Below are positions 55,690 through 64,000 of a DNA stretch of 64,000 bases, piece by piece. Origin of the DNA: Vicia villosa (Eukaryota; Streptophyta; Magnoliopsida; Fabales; Fabaceae). The notes beneath the pieces were generated by a model. It saw nothing but the letters and a program-made list of their open reading frames with translations, ran no database searches and was not told the origin of the DNA. The DNA is taken from NCBI RefSeq assembly GCF_029867415.1, contig NC_081183.1, positions 55,874,336 to 55,938,335 on the forward strand, given 5' to 3'. Each line of letters opens with the position of its first letter. The stretch's first letter is position 1. Made by a program: the position numbers and the translations under genes.

Positions 55690-56484
55690 TATAAGTGTTA
55701 AAAACCTTGGTTTTTCATCCAAACCAATGGTTGACCTGTTGCTGGTCCAGCCCCAATGAGGAATTAGGGATGCCAAATTCCCCCTCAAACAAGAGAGGTC
55801 CTGCCTAACCTCTGTGTCATATCATGTGTTTGCTGCATTTATATTTGTTTATTTTGTTTATTCTGTATCGGGAAAGGGCTTGATTCCCCCTTGTGGTGAG
55901 AAATCCTATACCCGGATTTGAGTGCAACATAAGATAGGATGGAGGATGTCTTCCCAGTGAAGGCCCTCTAATCTTGATTTCCAAGTCTACTCTTGGGATT
56001 TGCCTGGCTGGTTGTGATTAACTGCGCCACTGCATTCCGAGACTGATTTGTACCAGGAGGACCTAGAAACACATTAACCCCACTTAAAGCCTTTTGTTAG
56101 GACGTAGAGCGGTGATTACGGAAGTAATTGTCACGCAGATACTACACTCAGAGGAAACTCTCTTATAGATACCAATCAACGTATCTTTAAGGTTGAGCAA
56201 AAACTCTGAGACCCCTAGAACCCGTTCTACAGGTACAAAAATCCTTAACCTTAGTTTACCATTGGGGCGGGGATTGCGTTTTGACTTCATGACCACTATA
56301 CCCTTCAACGCCATGTTTGTTTAAAACTCTTGTGTGTGCATTCATGCATTCATGCATCATTCATTAATAAACAACTAAAAACAAAAAGAGTCTTTTTCGA
56401 GTCGTTTTTCAAGGAAACTAAATAACGAACGTTTTGAACTTCATAGAAAGAGAGAAACGGAGAAAGGACTTAAGGATCTATATT
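55690..56484 (+). other. Ogre 5' leader between primer site and ORF1
   Basis: About 800 bp with no coding signal, presumably the untranslated leader with packaging signals. The diverged TTCCCAGTGAAGG repeat lies at about 55949. Confidence 0.65.
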
Positions 56485-57921
56485 ATGGATTACGGAAGAA
56501 AGAGAGCTAGGAAATACACCTTCAAGATTCCCCAGGTCGAGGAACTGGGAAAGCTCGGAAAACTGGTGGTCAACCCCCAGGCTTTCAAGGAGAAGTATGG
56601 AAAACTTGTGCCTTTGCTCAATACCAACATGGTGGATGGGATCCTTCCCACCTTGGTACAGTTTTACGATCCAACGTATCACTGCTTCACCTTTCCAGAT
56701 TATCAGCTCATGCCTACGTTGGAGGAGTACTCTCGTCTGATTGGAATACCCGTGTACGCGCAAGATCCGTACTCCGGTTTGGAAAAGAATCCTGACGACA
56801 TTATCATTGCTGCAACTACTCCTTTGAACGTAGTCGACATTAGAACTCATATGGTGAGTAGAGGAGGAATTCAAGGATTGCCCTCCAAATTCCTGTTTGA
56901 TCAAGCTCGGTACTTCGTCAGCATCCAAGATATGAGCGCTTTTGAGGAAATCTTGGCTTTGCTTATCTACGGATTGTTTTTGTTCCCTAACATTAACGAT
57001 TTCGTCGACATCAACGCAATTAAGATCTTCTTAATTGGAAATCCAATTCCAACCTTGCTTGCGGATGTTTATCACTCTGTGCATTCAAGAAACCTGCAGC
57101 GAGGAGGATTAATCACATGCTGCGTACCGTTGTTATACGAATGGTTCGTTTCGCACCTGCCAAAGTCTAGCACTTTCTGGAATATGAGGGATGGCCTTTA
57201 CTGGTCACAGAAAATCATGTCTCTCACTCATACAGACATTGATTGGTGTAGTCCTGACAACGACGAAACCAAGATCATCTTCAGTTGCGGAAGTTTTCCC
57301 AACATACCCCTTATTGGAACTAAGGGAGGAATCAGTTACAATCCAGCTTTAGCCCGTCGTCAATACGGCTATCCCATGAAAAATATTCCAAGTAACATCC
57401 AATTGGAGGGTCTGTTCTTCAAGAACATCGACGATCATGGCAACATGCTGAAGAAGGAAATTGTCCAAGCCTGGCGTCTTGTTCACCGCAAAGGGAGAAG
57501 ATTGTTAGGAAAACATCTTTGCATCTCCCTGGATCCTTACCTTCAATGGGTACGCGTCGGAGCATTCAAGCTCAGGATGGCATATCAGCATCAAGAACCT
57601 ATTCCCCTAAGGGAACCAATTTACCTTTTCTCCACCGACGTTGAAAAACTGCAAGCGGCATTAAACAAGGTATGCCAAGAAAGGAATGCTTGGAGGAACA
57701 AGTATCGAATTGTCAACACGGAAAATGTTGAAATTCAAAACATCCTAAGAAGGAAGGATGAGTTACTTGAAGTACTCGATCGACAAGTGACACAAACGTC
57801 ACTTTCTCATCATATCCCTCCTGCTTCCTGGATCATCGATCAGCTCACGTCAGAGAACGCTCAGCTCAAGAAACAGAAGAAGATGTTAGAACGTGAAGTC
57901 GGCTCTTCATCAAAGTTTTAG
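56485..57921 (+). CDS. Ogre ORF1 protein, function unknown
   Basis: 478 codons from ATG 56485 (MDYGRKRARKYTFKIP) to TAA-type stop at 57921, uninterrupted. The frame stays open upstream, but this is the first plausible ATG. A basic N-terminus precedes a globular region of about 330 residues (YDPTYHCFTFPDYQLMPTLE; RLIGIPVYAQDPYSGLEKNP; LIYGLFLFPNINDFVDINAI) and a C-terminal coiled coil (about 395-475). Its place between primer site and gag is the Ogre ORF1 position; the family is known from Ogre elements without an assigned role. It resembles proteins with plant mobile-domain-like folds, but that is inference. It is the best preserved frame of this element. Confidence 0.85.
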   Translation: MDYGRKRARKYTFKIPQVEELGKLGKLVVNPQAFKEKYGKLVPLLNTNMVDGILPTLVQFYDPTYHCFTFPDYQLMPTLEEYSRLIGIPVYAQDPYSGLEKNPDDIIIAATTPLNVVDIRTHMVSRGGIQGLPSKFLFDQARYFVSIQDMSAFEEILALLIYGLFLFPNINDFVDINAIKIFLIGNPIPTLLADVYHSVHSRNLQRGGLITCCVPLLYEWFVSHLPKSSTFWNMRDGLYWSQKIMSLTHTDIDWCSPDNDETKIIFSCGSFPNIPLIGTKGGISYNPALARRQYGYPMKNIPSNIQLEGLFFKNIDDHGNMLKKEIVQAWRLVHRKGRRLLGKHLCISLDPYLQWVRVGAFKLRMAYQHQEPIPLREPIYLFSTDVEKLQAALNKVCQERNAWRNKYRIVNTENVEIQNILRRKDELLEVLDRQVTQTSLSHHIPPASWIIDQLTSENAQLKKQKKMLEREVGSSSKF

Positions 57922-58210
57922 AGTCCTTTCTCTCAGTTTCTCTGTATTTCCATTTTCAAAATGTGTAAAAACGGCGTTTTCGCTTAATTAATAAAAGTTT
58001 GATGTTTCATAACGTAATTATGATGTTTCCTTGAAAAATAATAACTTAATTGCATATCATACATCGCTTTAGTCGTACGCACTGACACGAGAATTGTCGC
58101 GGATCTAATAGTCACTTTCCTTTCTCCAGAAAGAGAGGAGGAGAAGGAGGTGAACCAAGACTTTCAAGCTGTCTCATCCATACAACACTCGTTCAAGTCG
58201 CAAGAAAAGA
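57922..58210 (+). other. Ogre ORF1-gag spacer
   Basis: About 290 bp without coding signal. Purine-rich AGAAAGAGAGGAGGAGAAGG at about 58130-58149. Confidence 0.5.
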
Positions 58211-59629
58211 ATGGAAGACTTTGAGCAAGAGAATGAAGAGCTCAGAGAAGAGATTAATACTCTCAAAGGTACTGTTGAAAGGCTCAATAGTATGGTAGAA
58301 GCCCTGGTAGTTGCGCAGAATCGACCAACACCAGAAGAACCACAAAGGACTGTGGTTTCCGAGATTGTTTCTACTCCTGTTCCTCAGTATACCATGCCGC
58401 CTGATCGACCTTGGGGCATGCCGTATAACTTTATTCCAGAAGGGTACATACCCCGAGTTTCTGAAGTTCCAAGAGCTACAATGAAGATGCAACCGCCGGA
58501 GGGTTACAAACCTCTGGAAATTGAAGTTCCAAGAGCAACGGCAATGGGTTTCGCACAACAGAATGCTGAGATACCGAGATCTGCTGTCATGGCTTCTCCA
58601 CAGCCCATTATGCATACTTTTCCCCCGCAAGGCGGACAAGTATATCATCACGCTCCAAGTGAGGATGCTGGCGTGTATGAAAGATTGGACGAGTTCCAAG
58701 AACAGTTTCTGCAAATGCAGAAGGAACTCAAGACTCTCCGAGGACAAGATCTATTTGGAAAGAATGCTGCAGACCTCTGTCTGGTTCCAAATGTTAAGAT
58801 TCCTCACAAATTCAAAGTACCAGATTTCGAGAAGTACAAAGGGAATTCATGCCCACAAAGTCATCTTGTGATGTACGCTCGAAGAATGTCAACTCAGACT
58901 GATAATCAACAATTGCTCATTCATTATTTTCAAGACAGCCTGACTGGTGCTGCACTCAAATGGTACATGAACTTGGACAATTCAGAGATTCGTACTTTTC
59001 GAGACCTCGGAGAGGCCTTCGTCAAACAGTATAAGTACAATCTGGATATGGCTCCCGACAGAGATCAACTCCGGGCCATGACTCAAAAGGATAGAGAAAG
59101 CTTCAAGGAATACGCTCAAAGATGGCGTGAAGTTGCTGCTCAAATTTGTCCACCACTTGAAGAGAAAGAAATGACAAAAATCTATCTCAAAACTTTAAGT
59201 CCATTTTACTACGGACGAATGGTTGCAAGTGCACCAAGTGACTTTACCGAGATGGTAAACATGGGTGTGCGTTTAGAAGAAGCAGTTCGAGAAGGACGCT
59301 TGAACAAAGAACCAGAATCTTCTGTTGGTCCAAGGAAGTATGGAAGTTCTTTCCAGAAGAAAAAGGATCAAGATGTCAGCAATGTCTTGCACAAAATCAA
59401 GAAGAAATTCCAACCTCAAGTTGCAACAATAACTCCGGTTGTTAACTCAGCGCCAGCTTATCAACCTCAGGTCTCGCAACAACAAATTCAACAAAGGTCG
59501 CAGCAACCTCAGCAGCAGGTTCGACCTCCAAATTACAACAATCGGGCTCCAAGGTATCCTGCCTTTGACCCAGTACCAATGCCGTATGCGGAATTGTTTC
59601 CAACATTACTGGCAAAAGGACTCATTTAG
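58211..59629 (+). CDS. Ogre gag, ended early by a stop before the zinc knuckle
   Basis: ATG 58211 (MEDFEQENEELREEINTLKG) starts with a 35-residue coiled coil, then a Pro-rich linker with two related segments (VPRATMKMQPPEGYKPLE and VPRATAMGFAQQNAEIP). The gag core at about 190-370 includes FKVPDFEKYKGNSCPQSHLV, GAALKWYMNLDNSEIRTF, FKEYAQRWREVAAQICPP and a block ending RMVASAPSDFTEMV. A Gln/Pro-rich tail leads to TAG at 59627-59629. The same register stays open after the stop into a zinc knuckle and protease, so the stop is a single lesion or a read-through point. Confidence 0.88.
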   Translation: MEDFEQENEELREEINTLKGTVERLNSMVEALVVAQNRPTPEEPQRTVVSEIVSTPVPQYTMPPDRPWGMPYNFIPEGYIPRVSEVPRATMKMQPPEGYKPLEIEVPRATAMGFAQQNAEIPRSAVMASPQPIMHTFPPQGGQVYHHAPSEDAGVYERLDEFQEQFLQMQKELKTLRGQDLFGKNAADLCLVPNVKIPHKFKVPDFEKYKGNSCPQSHLVMYARRMSTQTDNQQLLIHYFQDSLTGAALKWYMNLDNSEIRTFRDLGEAFVKQYKYNLDMAPDRDQLRAMTQKDRESFKEYAQRWREVAAQICPPLEEKEMTKIYLKTLSPFYYGRMVASAPSDFTEMVNMGVRLEEAVREGRLNKEPESSVGPRKYGSSFQKKKDQDVSNVLHKIKKKFQPQVATITPVVNSAPAYQPQVSQQQIQQRSQQPQQQVRPPNYNNRAPRYPAFDPVPMPYAELFPTLLAKGLI

Positions 59630-62257
59630 ACGAGAAGTCCTCCAAATTCTACAAATAGTTCCTCACCATGGTATAAGGCTGACCAATCTTGTCCCTATCA
59701 TCAGGGGGCACCAGGTCACAATATTGAGAACTGTTTCCCTTTCAAGATTGATGTCCAACGATTAGTGAAGAGCGGAATGCTATCCTTCAAAGATACTAAT
59801 CCAAATGTCCAAGCAAATCCTTTGCCGCAGCATAAAGAAGCTTCAGTAAATCTGATAGATCAACACCCTAACGTCATTCAAATCTACGACATTCGTCAGA
59901 TAGGGGAAAATCTTGTTAAGATGCACGCTAAACAAGCTGGGTACGGTCATGTACCACCTCACAACTACTTCACATGTGAAATTTGTCCAAAGAATAATCA
60001 AGGATGTGCCGTAGTTCAAGTTGAATTACAAGAACAAATGGACTTAGGATGGATTCAACATATCCGAGTCAGGACTGAACATGACATCAACATGGTTCAA
60101 GGATGTCCAGGAGAATACAAAATCTACAAAGTTGAAGATCTTGAAGGATCGGTAGTCAGGTTCCATAAGACTTTAAATGGACTTGCCTACTTTGGAACGG
60201 ATTTCCATCCTTACAGTAGATGCAGAATCTGTCGAAGAAATTCACGAGGATGTTTGCGTGTTCGCAACGACATTCAAAAGCTGATGGATGACAATACCAT
60301 TACTGTTCTTGCCAACAGAAAAGACGACGAAGTCTTTACCGTATCTCCTCAAATTAATCAAGTTGAACCTATGCAAGTTAAGTATGATAGCAGGAAGACA
60401 GCAGTTGCACCACTAGTCATCTACTTACCAGGTCCTGTACCGTATGAGTCCAGCAAGGCTATACCATACAAGTACAACGCTACATTCATTGAAAATGGTA
60501 AGGAAATACCATTACCGTCTGTTGTCAACATTGCTGATGTTAGTCGAGTCACCAGAAGTGGACGAGTCTTCAACAGAACAACAGAAAATGTGGAGAAACC
60601 TTCGGAGGAAGTACCATATAGGCAAGACAATCATCCGACCAATGCTGTTCAAGCGAAAGAAAATGATGAGATTTTGAAGTTAATCCAGAGGAGTGAATAC
60701 AACATTGTAGACCAATTACTACATACTCCATCTAGGATTTCTGTTCTTTCCCTGCTATTGAGTTCTGAAGCTCATAGGGAAGCTCTACAGAAAGTTTTGG
60801 AACAAGCTTTCGTAGAACCAAGTGTTACTGTGGGACAATTCAACAACATCATTGCCAACATCTCCGCCGGAACTAACATAAGTTTCTGTGACGAAGATCT
60901 TCCTGAAGAAGGAGTGGACCACAATCTTCCGCTTCACATCTCAGTTGGCTGCATGGGTGATACACTCACAGGAGTCCTAATAGACAATGGATCCTCTCTC
61001 AACGTCATGCCTAAATCAACATTATCAAGATTATCTTTCGAAGATTACCCTCTAAGAAAAAGTCATGTCATCGTCAAAGCATTTGATGGATCAAGAAAGT
61101 CAGTTTTCGGAGAAGTAGATCTTCCCATAACTATTGGACCTCAGACGTTCAAAATCACTTTCCAGGTTATGGACATTCCAGCACAATACAGTTGTTTGCT
61201 AGGTCGCCCATGGATTCATGAGGCTGGGGCAATTACTTCAACACTTCATCAGAAACTGAAGTTCATAAGAAATGACAAATTGGTAACCGTATGTGGAGAA
61301 CGAGCTCTGATCGTCAGCAACCTGTCATCATTCTCCGACATAGAACCAAAAGAAGTTGTTGGAACTAAATTCCAAGCACTTTCCTTAGACAAAGGAAAGG
61401 AGAAAGCAGCGTCTATCTCTTCATACAAAGATGCAATCCAAGTTGTAAAGGATGGCACTACCAGTGGTTGGGGGCACATTAATATTCCTACCAACAACAA
61501 GAACAGAACAGGAATTGGATTCTTTCCAACATCATCAAAAGCTATCCCAGGGATTGAGGTAGTTCTCCCAATTCAAGAAACTTTCTGCAGTGGAGGTTTT
61601 CTTCAACCTGTTCAACAAACAGTCAATACCATCGGTACGGAAAACACCGATGAAGAGGAATGGTTATCCTATCTTAACAAAGCAGGATACATCTCCCTAC
61701 CAGAGTCTGATTCACCTTGCGGTTATCCGACTAAAGGATCTGAAAGAAAGACTCGACCGAGCAGTGATGAAGTTACTGACAGCTTCACCACCAGAAATCA
61801 TGGTTCATCAGAAGAAGTTCCTCCTATCCCCGAAGAGACTTGGGATACATTAGGAGAACCAAGCGGAAAATTCGACTACATGGTGAAATACTCCGCTCCT
61901 GAAAATTCAAGAATCTCTCTTGAAGATATTGTTCCAACTGGATGGAACATTGATTATGAGTACCTCTCTCAGCCAAAAGAGATGTATAACCCTTGCTATT
62001 CATCATCATCTACTGGTGAAATCATCATTGAGGATTATATCCCCAAGTCACCTTCCGAGGCTACGGATCTAGAGTTCACATATCTAGTCAATGCCATCTT
62101 GGGAGAAGAGCAAGACCAAAATACAGAAGAGGACGATCTCGAAAGTGTCTCCAACAACGAGTCTCTCCATTCAGAAGATTGGAAGTTCCTCAAAAGAAAA
62201 ACCGACATACTCCACTCGGAAATGGGTATGCTCACACCGCTCAGTCTGCCGAAGTAG
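59630..62257 (+). CDS. Ogre gag C-terminal zinc modules and protease
   Basis: In the same register as gag, open from the gag stop; there is no ATG at the beginning. A knuckle-like CPYHQGAPGHNIENC is followed by two further Cys modules (CEICPKNNQGC near 59990; CRICRRNSRGC near 60225), each leading into an amphipathic helix. The aspartic protease active site is LIDNGSSLNVMPKSTLSRL (near 60975), followed by FQVMDIPAQYSCLLGRPWIH. A long acidic Ser-rich region fills the last 330 residues. The frame ends at 62257, but a neighbouring register stays coding-like (SVAKTVVGKSRPTTGQLKPK) to 62415, so a small frameshift near 62195 is likely. Confidence 0.82.
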   Translation, partial: TRSPPNSTNSSSPWYKADQSCPYHQGAPGHNIENCFPFKIDVQRLVKSGMLSFKDTNPNVQANPLPQHKEASVNLIDQHPNVIQIYDIRQIGENLVKMHAKQAGYGHVPPHNYFTCEICPKNNQGCAVVQVELQEQMDLGWIQHIRVRTEHDINMVQGCPGEYKIYKVEDLEGSVVRFHKTLNGLAYFGTDFHPYSRCRICRRNSRGCLRVRNDIQKLMDDNTITVLANRKDDEVFTVSPQINQVEPMQVKYDSRKTAVAPLVIYLPGPVPYESSKAIPYKYNATFIENGKEIPLPSVVNIADVSRVTRSGRVFNRTTENVEKPSEEVPYRQDNHPTNAVQAKENDEILKLIQRSEYNIVDQLLHTPSRISVLSLLLSSEAHREALQKVLEQAFVEPSVTVGQFNNIIANISAGTNISFCDEDLPEEGVDHNLPLHISVGCMGDTLTGVLIDNGSSLNVMPKSTLSRLSFEDYPLRKSHVIVKAFDGSRKSVFGEVDLPITIGPQTFKITFQVMDIPAQYSCLLGRPWIHEAGAITSTLHQKLKFIRNDKLVTVCGERALIVSNLSSFSDIEPKEVVGTKFQALSLDKGKEKAASISSYKDAIQVVKDGTTSGWGHINIPTNNKNRTGIGFFPTSSKAIPGIEVVLPIQETFCSGGFLQPVQQTVNTIGTENTDEEEWLSYLNKAGYISLPESDSPCGYPTKGSERKTRPSSDEVTDSFTTRNHGSSEEVPPIPEETWDTLGEPSGKFDYMVKYSAPENSRISLEDIVPTGWNIDYEYLSQPKEMYNPCYSSSSTGEIIIEDYIPKSPSEATDLEFTYLVNAILGEEQDQNTEEDDLESVSNNESLHSEDWKFLKRKTDILHSEMGMLTPLSLPK

Positions 62258-62777
62258 AAGAAGATCGTCTGAGTGTTGCAAAGACAGTGGTTGGTAAATC
62301 AAGACCTACCACAGGCCAGCTTAAGCCTAAGGTTCCAGATTACTTAGTGCACAATGGGGTTCGCCACTATTGGACAGCTGTTGAAGTTACAACTGTTGTT
62401 CGCACTCCTAAGTAGGAACTTTCACCGTTATTTTGTTCTCTCACCATAGCCCAGGGTGAAGAGATGTTTCATAGGGCTTTGCATTTTACTATTTCTTAGG
62501 AAAATGTCCCTCTTTGCTTCGCCCAAAGCAATAGAGTTTTGTTTTATAGGGTCTTTGTTTCAAGAAATGACTGTCCATAAATAAAAATGTCATTCTGTTC
62601 CTTCGTTTAGTTTTTCCCTTTTCTTTTTTCGGAAATTGGTAATCCTAAAAAAACACCCTTAAAAAACATCAAATATTCCATTAACTGCATACACCGAGTC
62701 TTCCCTCGTTGTCTAAATAAAACTTATCACACATATGCAGATTAATCATAAAATACCCCGTTGAAACGTGCGACCGT
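62258..62777 (+). other. Ogre spacer between protease and ORF3 (intron candidate)
   Basis: Ogre elements are known to have an intron or stop-rich gap between gag-pro and RT. Here 62416-62777 is T-rich with stops in every frame. The first part (to 62415) probably encodes the displaced protease C-terminus. I cannot choose splice sites with confidence. Confidence 0.55.
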
Positions 62778-63476
62778 ATGACTTCTCCAAGCTTTGAGTT
62801 TCCTGTATTCGAGGCAGAGGAAGAAGAAGACGAAGAAATATCAAAGGAAATTTCACGATTACTTCAACAAAAGGAAGAGGCCATTCAGCCATACAATGAG
62901 CCTCTAGAGATCATTAACCTTGGTTCTGATGGAAACAGAAAAGAGGTTAAGATTGGAGCTTCGCTCAGTTCAGAGATCAGAGAGAGTTTGTGCGTCTGGA
63001 CAGACGATTGTCAGAAAGCGTTCGACAGCATTAAGGAATATCTGCTCGAACCACCCATCTTGTCTCCTCCAGTGGAAGGAATACCTTTGATAATGTACTT
63101 AACCGTCTTAGAAGACTCCATGGGTGGTGTCCTTGGACAGCAAGACGAGACAAAGAGAAAAGAGCATGCCATTTACTACCTGAGCAAGAAATTCACTGGT
63201 TGTGAATCCCGCTACTCCATGCTCGAGAAGACGTGTTGTGCTTTGGCCTGGGCTGCCAAGCGTCTCCGCCAGTACATGATTCGACATACTACTTGTTTGA
63301 TCTCTCATATGGATCCAATCAAGTACATATTTGAGAAGCCTGCCTTAACTGGGAGAATTTCCCGTTGGCAGATGTTGTTATCAGAATATGACATTGAGTA
63401 TCACGCACAGAAAGCCGTGAAAGGAAGCATTCTAGCTGAGCACCTGGCTCACCACCCACTCAATGGTCATGAATAA
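62778..63476 (+). pseudogene. Ogre ORF3: N-terminal leader fused to RNase H, RT domain deleted
   Basis: Residues 1-71 (TSPSFEFPVFEAEEEEDEE to LSSEIRESL) are the leader normally preceding Tat/Ogre RT. Residue 72 on (VWTDDCQKAFDSIKEYL) is the segment normally following RT, at the start of RNase H. No RT motif (palm, FGLxNAP block or YxDD) exists between, nor elsewhere in the window for this element. The join is in frame, near 62985-62995. RNase H continues with HAIYYLSKKFTGCESRYS and EKTCCALAWAAKRLRQYM. A TAA at 63474-63476 separates it from the second RNase H in the same register. Confidence 0.88.
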
Positions 63477-64000
63477 ACCAGTTTCGACTTTCCGGACGAG
63501 GACGTCATGTACCTCAAGATGAAAGATTACGACGAGCCACTACCAGACGAAGGACCTGAGATAGGATCCCAGTGGGGCTTAATCTTTGACGGAGCTGTCA
63601 ATGCTTATGGACGAGGAATTGGGGCAATCATTGTTACACCTCAGGGTACCCATATTCCATTTACTGCCAGATTAACTTTCAAATGCACAAACAATGAGGC
63701 CGAATATGAAGCCTGCATCATGGGTCTCGAAGAAGCCGTGGATCTAAGAATCAAACACTTGGATGTATACGAAGATTCTGCTTTGGTCATCAATCAAATC
63801 GAAGGAGAATGTGAAACACGCCAACCAGGGCTAATTCCTTACAAAGACTACGCGAGAAGATTGTTACCATTCTTCGACAGGGTAGATTTTCATCACATTC
63901 CTCGTGAAGAAAACAACTTGGCTGATGCATTAGCCACACTCTCTTCCATGATTAGGATAAATCATTGGAATGACCTTCCTCGGATCGATGTTATGCGCCT
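63477..64000 (+). CDS. Ogre second (archaeal-type) RNase H, partial at window edge
   Basis: Open in the same register as ORF3 to the end of the window (about 174 codons). It reads FDFPDEDVMYLKMKDYDEP, then the catalytic-type segments WGLIFDGAVNAYGRGIGAI (Asp), NNEAEYEACIMGLEEAV (Glu), VYEDSALVINQIEGE (Asp) and NNLADALATLSSM (Asp). A second RNase H after the RT-linked one marks the Tat lineage (Tat/Ogre/Retand). Integrase should follow beyond 64000. It has no start codon of its own and would be made as part of ORF3 if the stop at 63474 were absent or read through. Confidence 0.88.

Larger units (their letters stand above)
40049..64000 (+). mobile_element. Ogre-like (Tat lineage) Ty3/gypsy giant element, 3' end beyond window
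   Basis: LTR start TGTCATACCC at 40049, a tRNA-Arg type primer site at 55672, then ORF1, gag, protease, RNase H and a second RNase H in the order specific to Ogre elements. An ORF upstream of gag plus a second, archaeal-type RNase H are Tat/Ogre hallmarks. The 5' LTR holds copia 2. Integrase and 3' LTR are outside the window. The reverse transcriptase domain is missing. Confidence 0.92.

Noticed and set aside
58193..58747. A 184-codon minus-strand frame overlapping Ogre gag
   Set aside because: Antisense to the gag coiled coil and Pro-rich linker, with no recognisable domain.

Overview
This is plant nuclear DNA made almost entirely of LTR retrotransposons inserted into one another. I see no host gene, rRNA, real tRNA gene, CRISPR array or bacterial-type operon. 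The family mix points to a legume, probably of the pea/vetch tribe Fabeae: an Ogre/Tat element with an LTR of about 6 kb, several SIRE/Maximus-type Ty1/copia elements with LTRs of 1.1-1.2 kb, two Athila elements and a Tekay/Del chromovirus. The host assignment is inferred from these families only.

Layout, left to right. 1-6645: a non-coding (LARD-like) retrotransposon whose 5' LTR is cut by the window edge, inserted in the integrase of a Tekay element (6646-7365). The Tekay 3' LTR runs 7366-29214 but is split by copia element 1 (minus strand, 7913-27839, target duplication TTAAT). The 3' LTR of copia 1 is itself split by Athila 1 (plus strand, 8191-17210, target duplication CAATG). 29215-32809: the 5' part of Athila 2 (minus strand), split by the Tekay element. 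32810-38190: old copia element 4 (minus strand), which seems to be the backbone that received everything else. It also holds a Tat-type LTR fragment (35725-38006). 38191-40048: the 5' LTR and gag of copia element 3 (plus strand), cut by an Ogre-like element that starts at 40049 and runs off the right edge. The Ogre 5' LTR (40049-55664) is split by copia element 2 (minus strand, 42819-52382, target duplication ACAAC), the youngest insertion here: its two 1207-bp LTRs look identical.

Coding content. Copia 2 has a full-length gag and almost complete pol, with one in-frame stop at the IN/RT boundary and a +1 frame change between gag and protease. Copia 1 is an older relative with the same +1 change plus many other breaks, and a long accessory ORF downstream of pol. 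Athila 1 keeps gag, PR, RT, RH and IN, with four in-frame stops in gag and one frameshift in RT. The Ogre element keeps an intact accessory ORF1, gag and protease, but its ORF3 passes from the N-terminal leader straight into RNase H, so the reverse transcriptase domain has been removed in frame.

The least expected signals are the RT-less Ogre with a pristine ORF1, two tandem tRNA-like (A box/B box/T-run) modules in the Ogre LTR, hairpin-forming repeats in the same LTR, multiplied polypurine-like tracts in copia 2, and the +1 gag/pol frame relation shared by two copia copies. I found no convincing new cellular system such as a defence or biosynthetic cluster.
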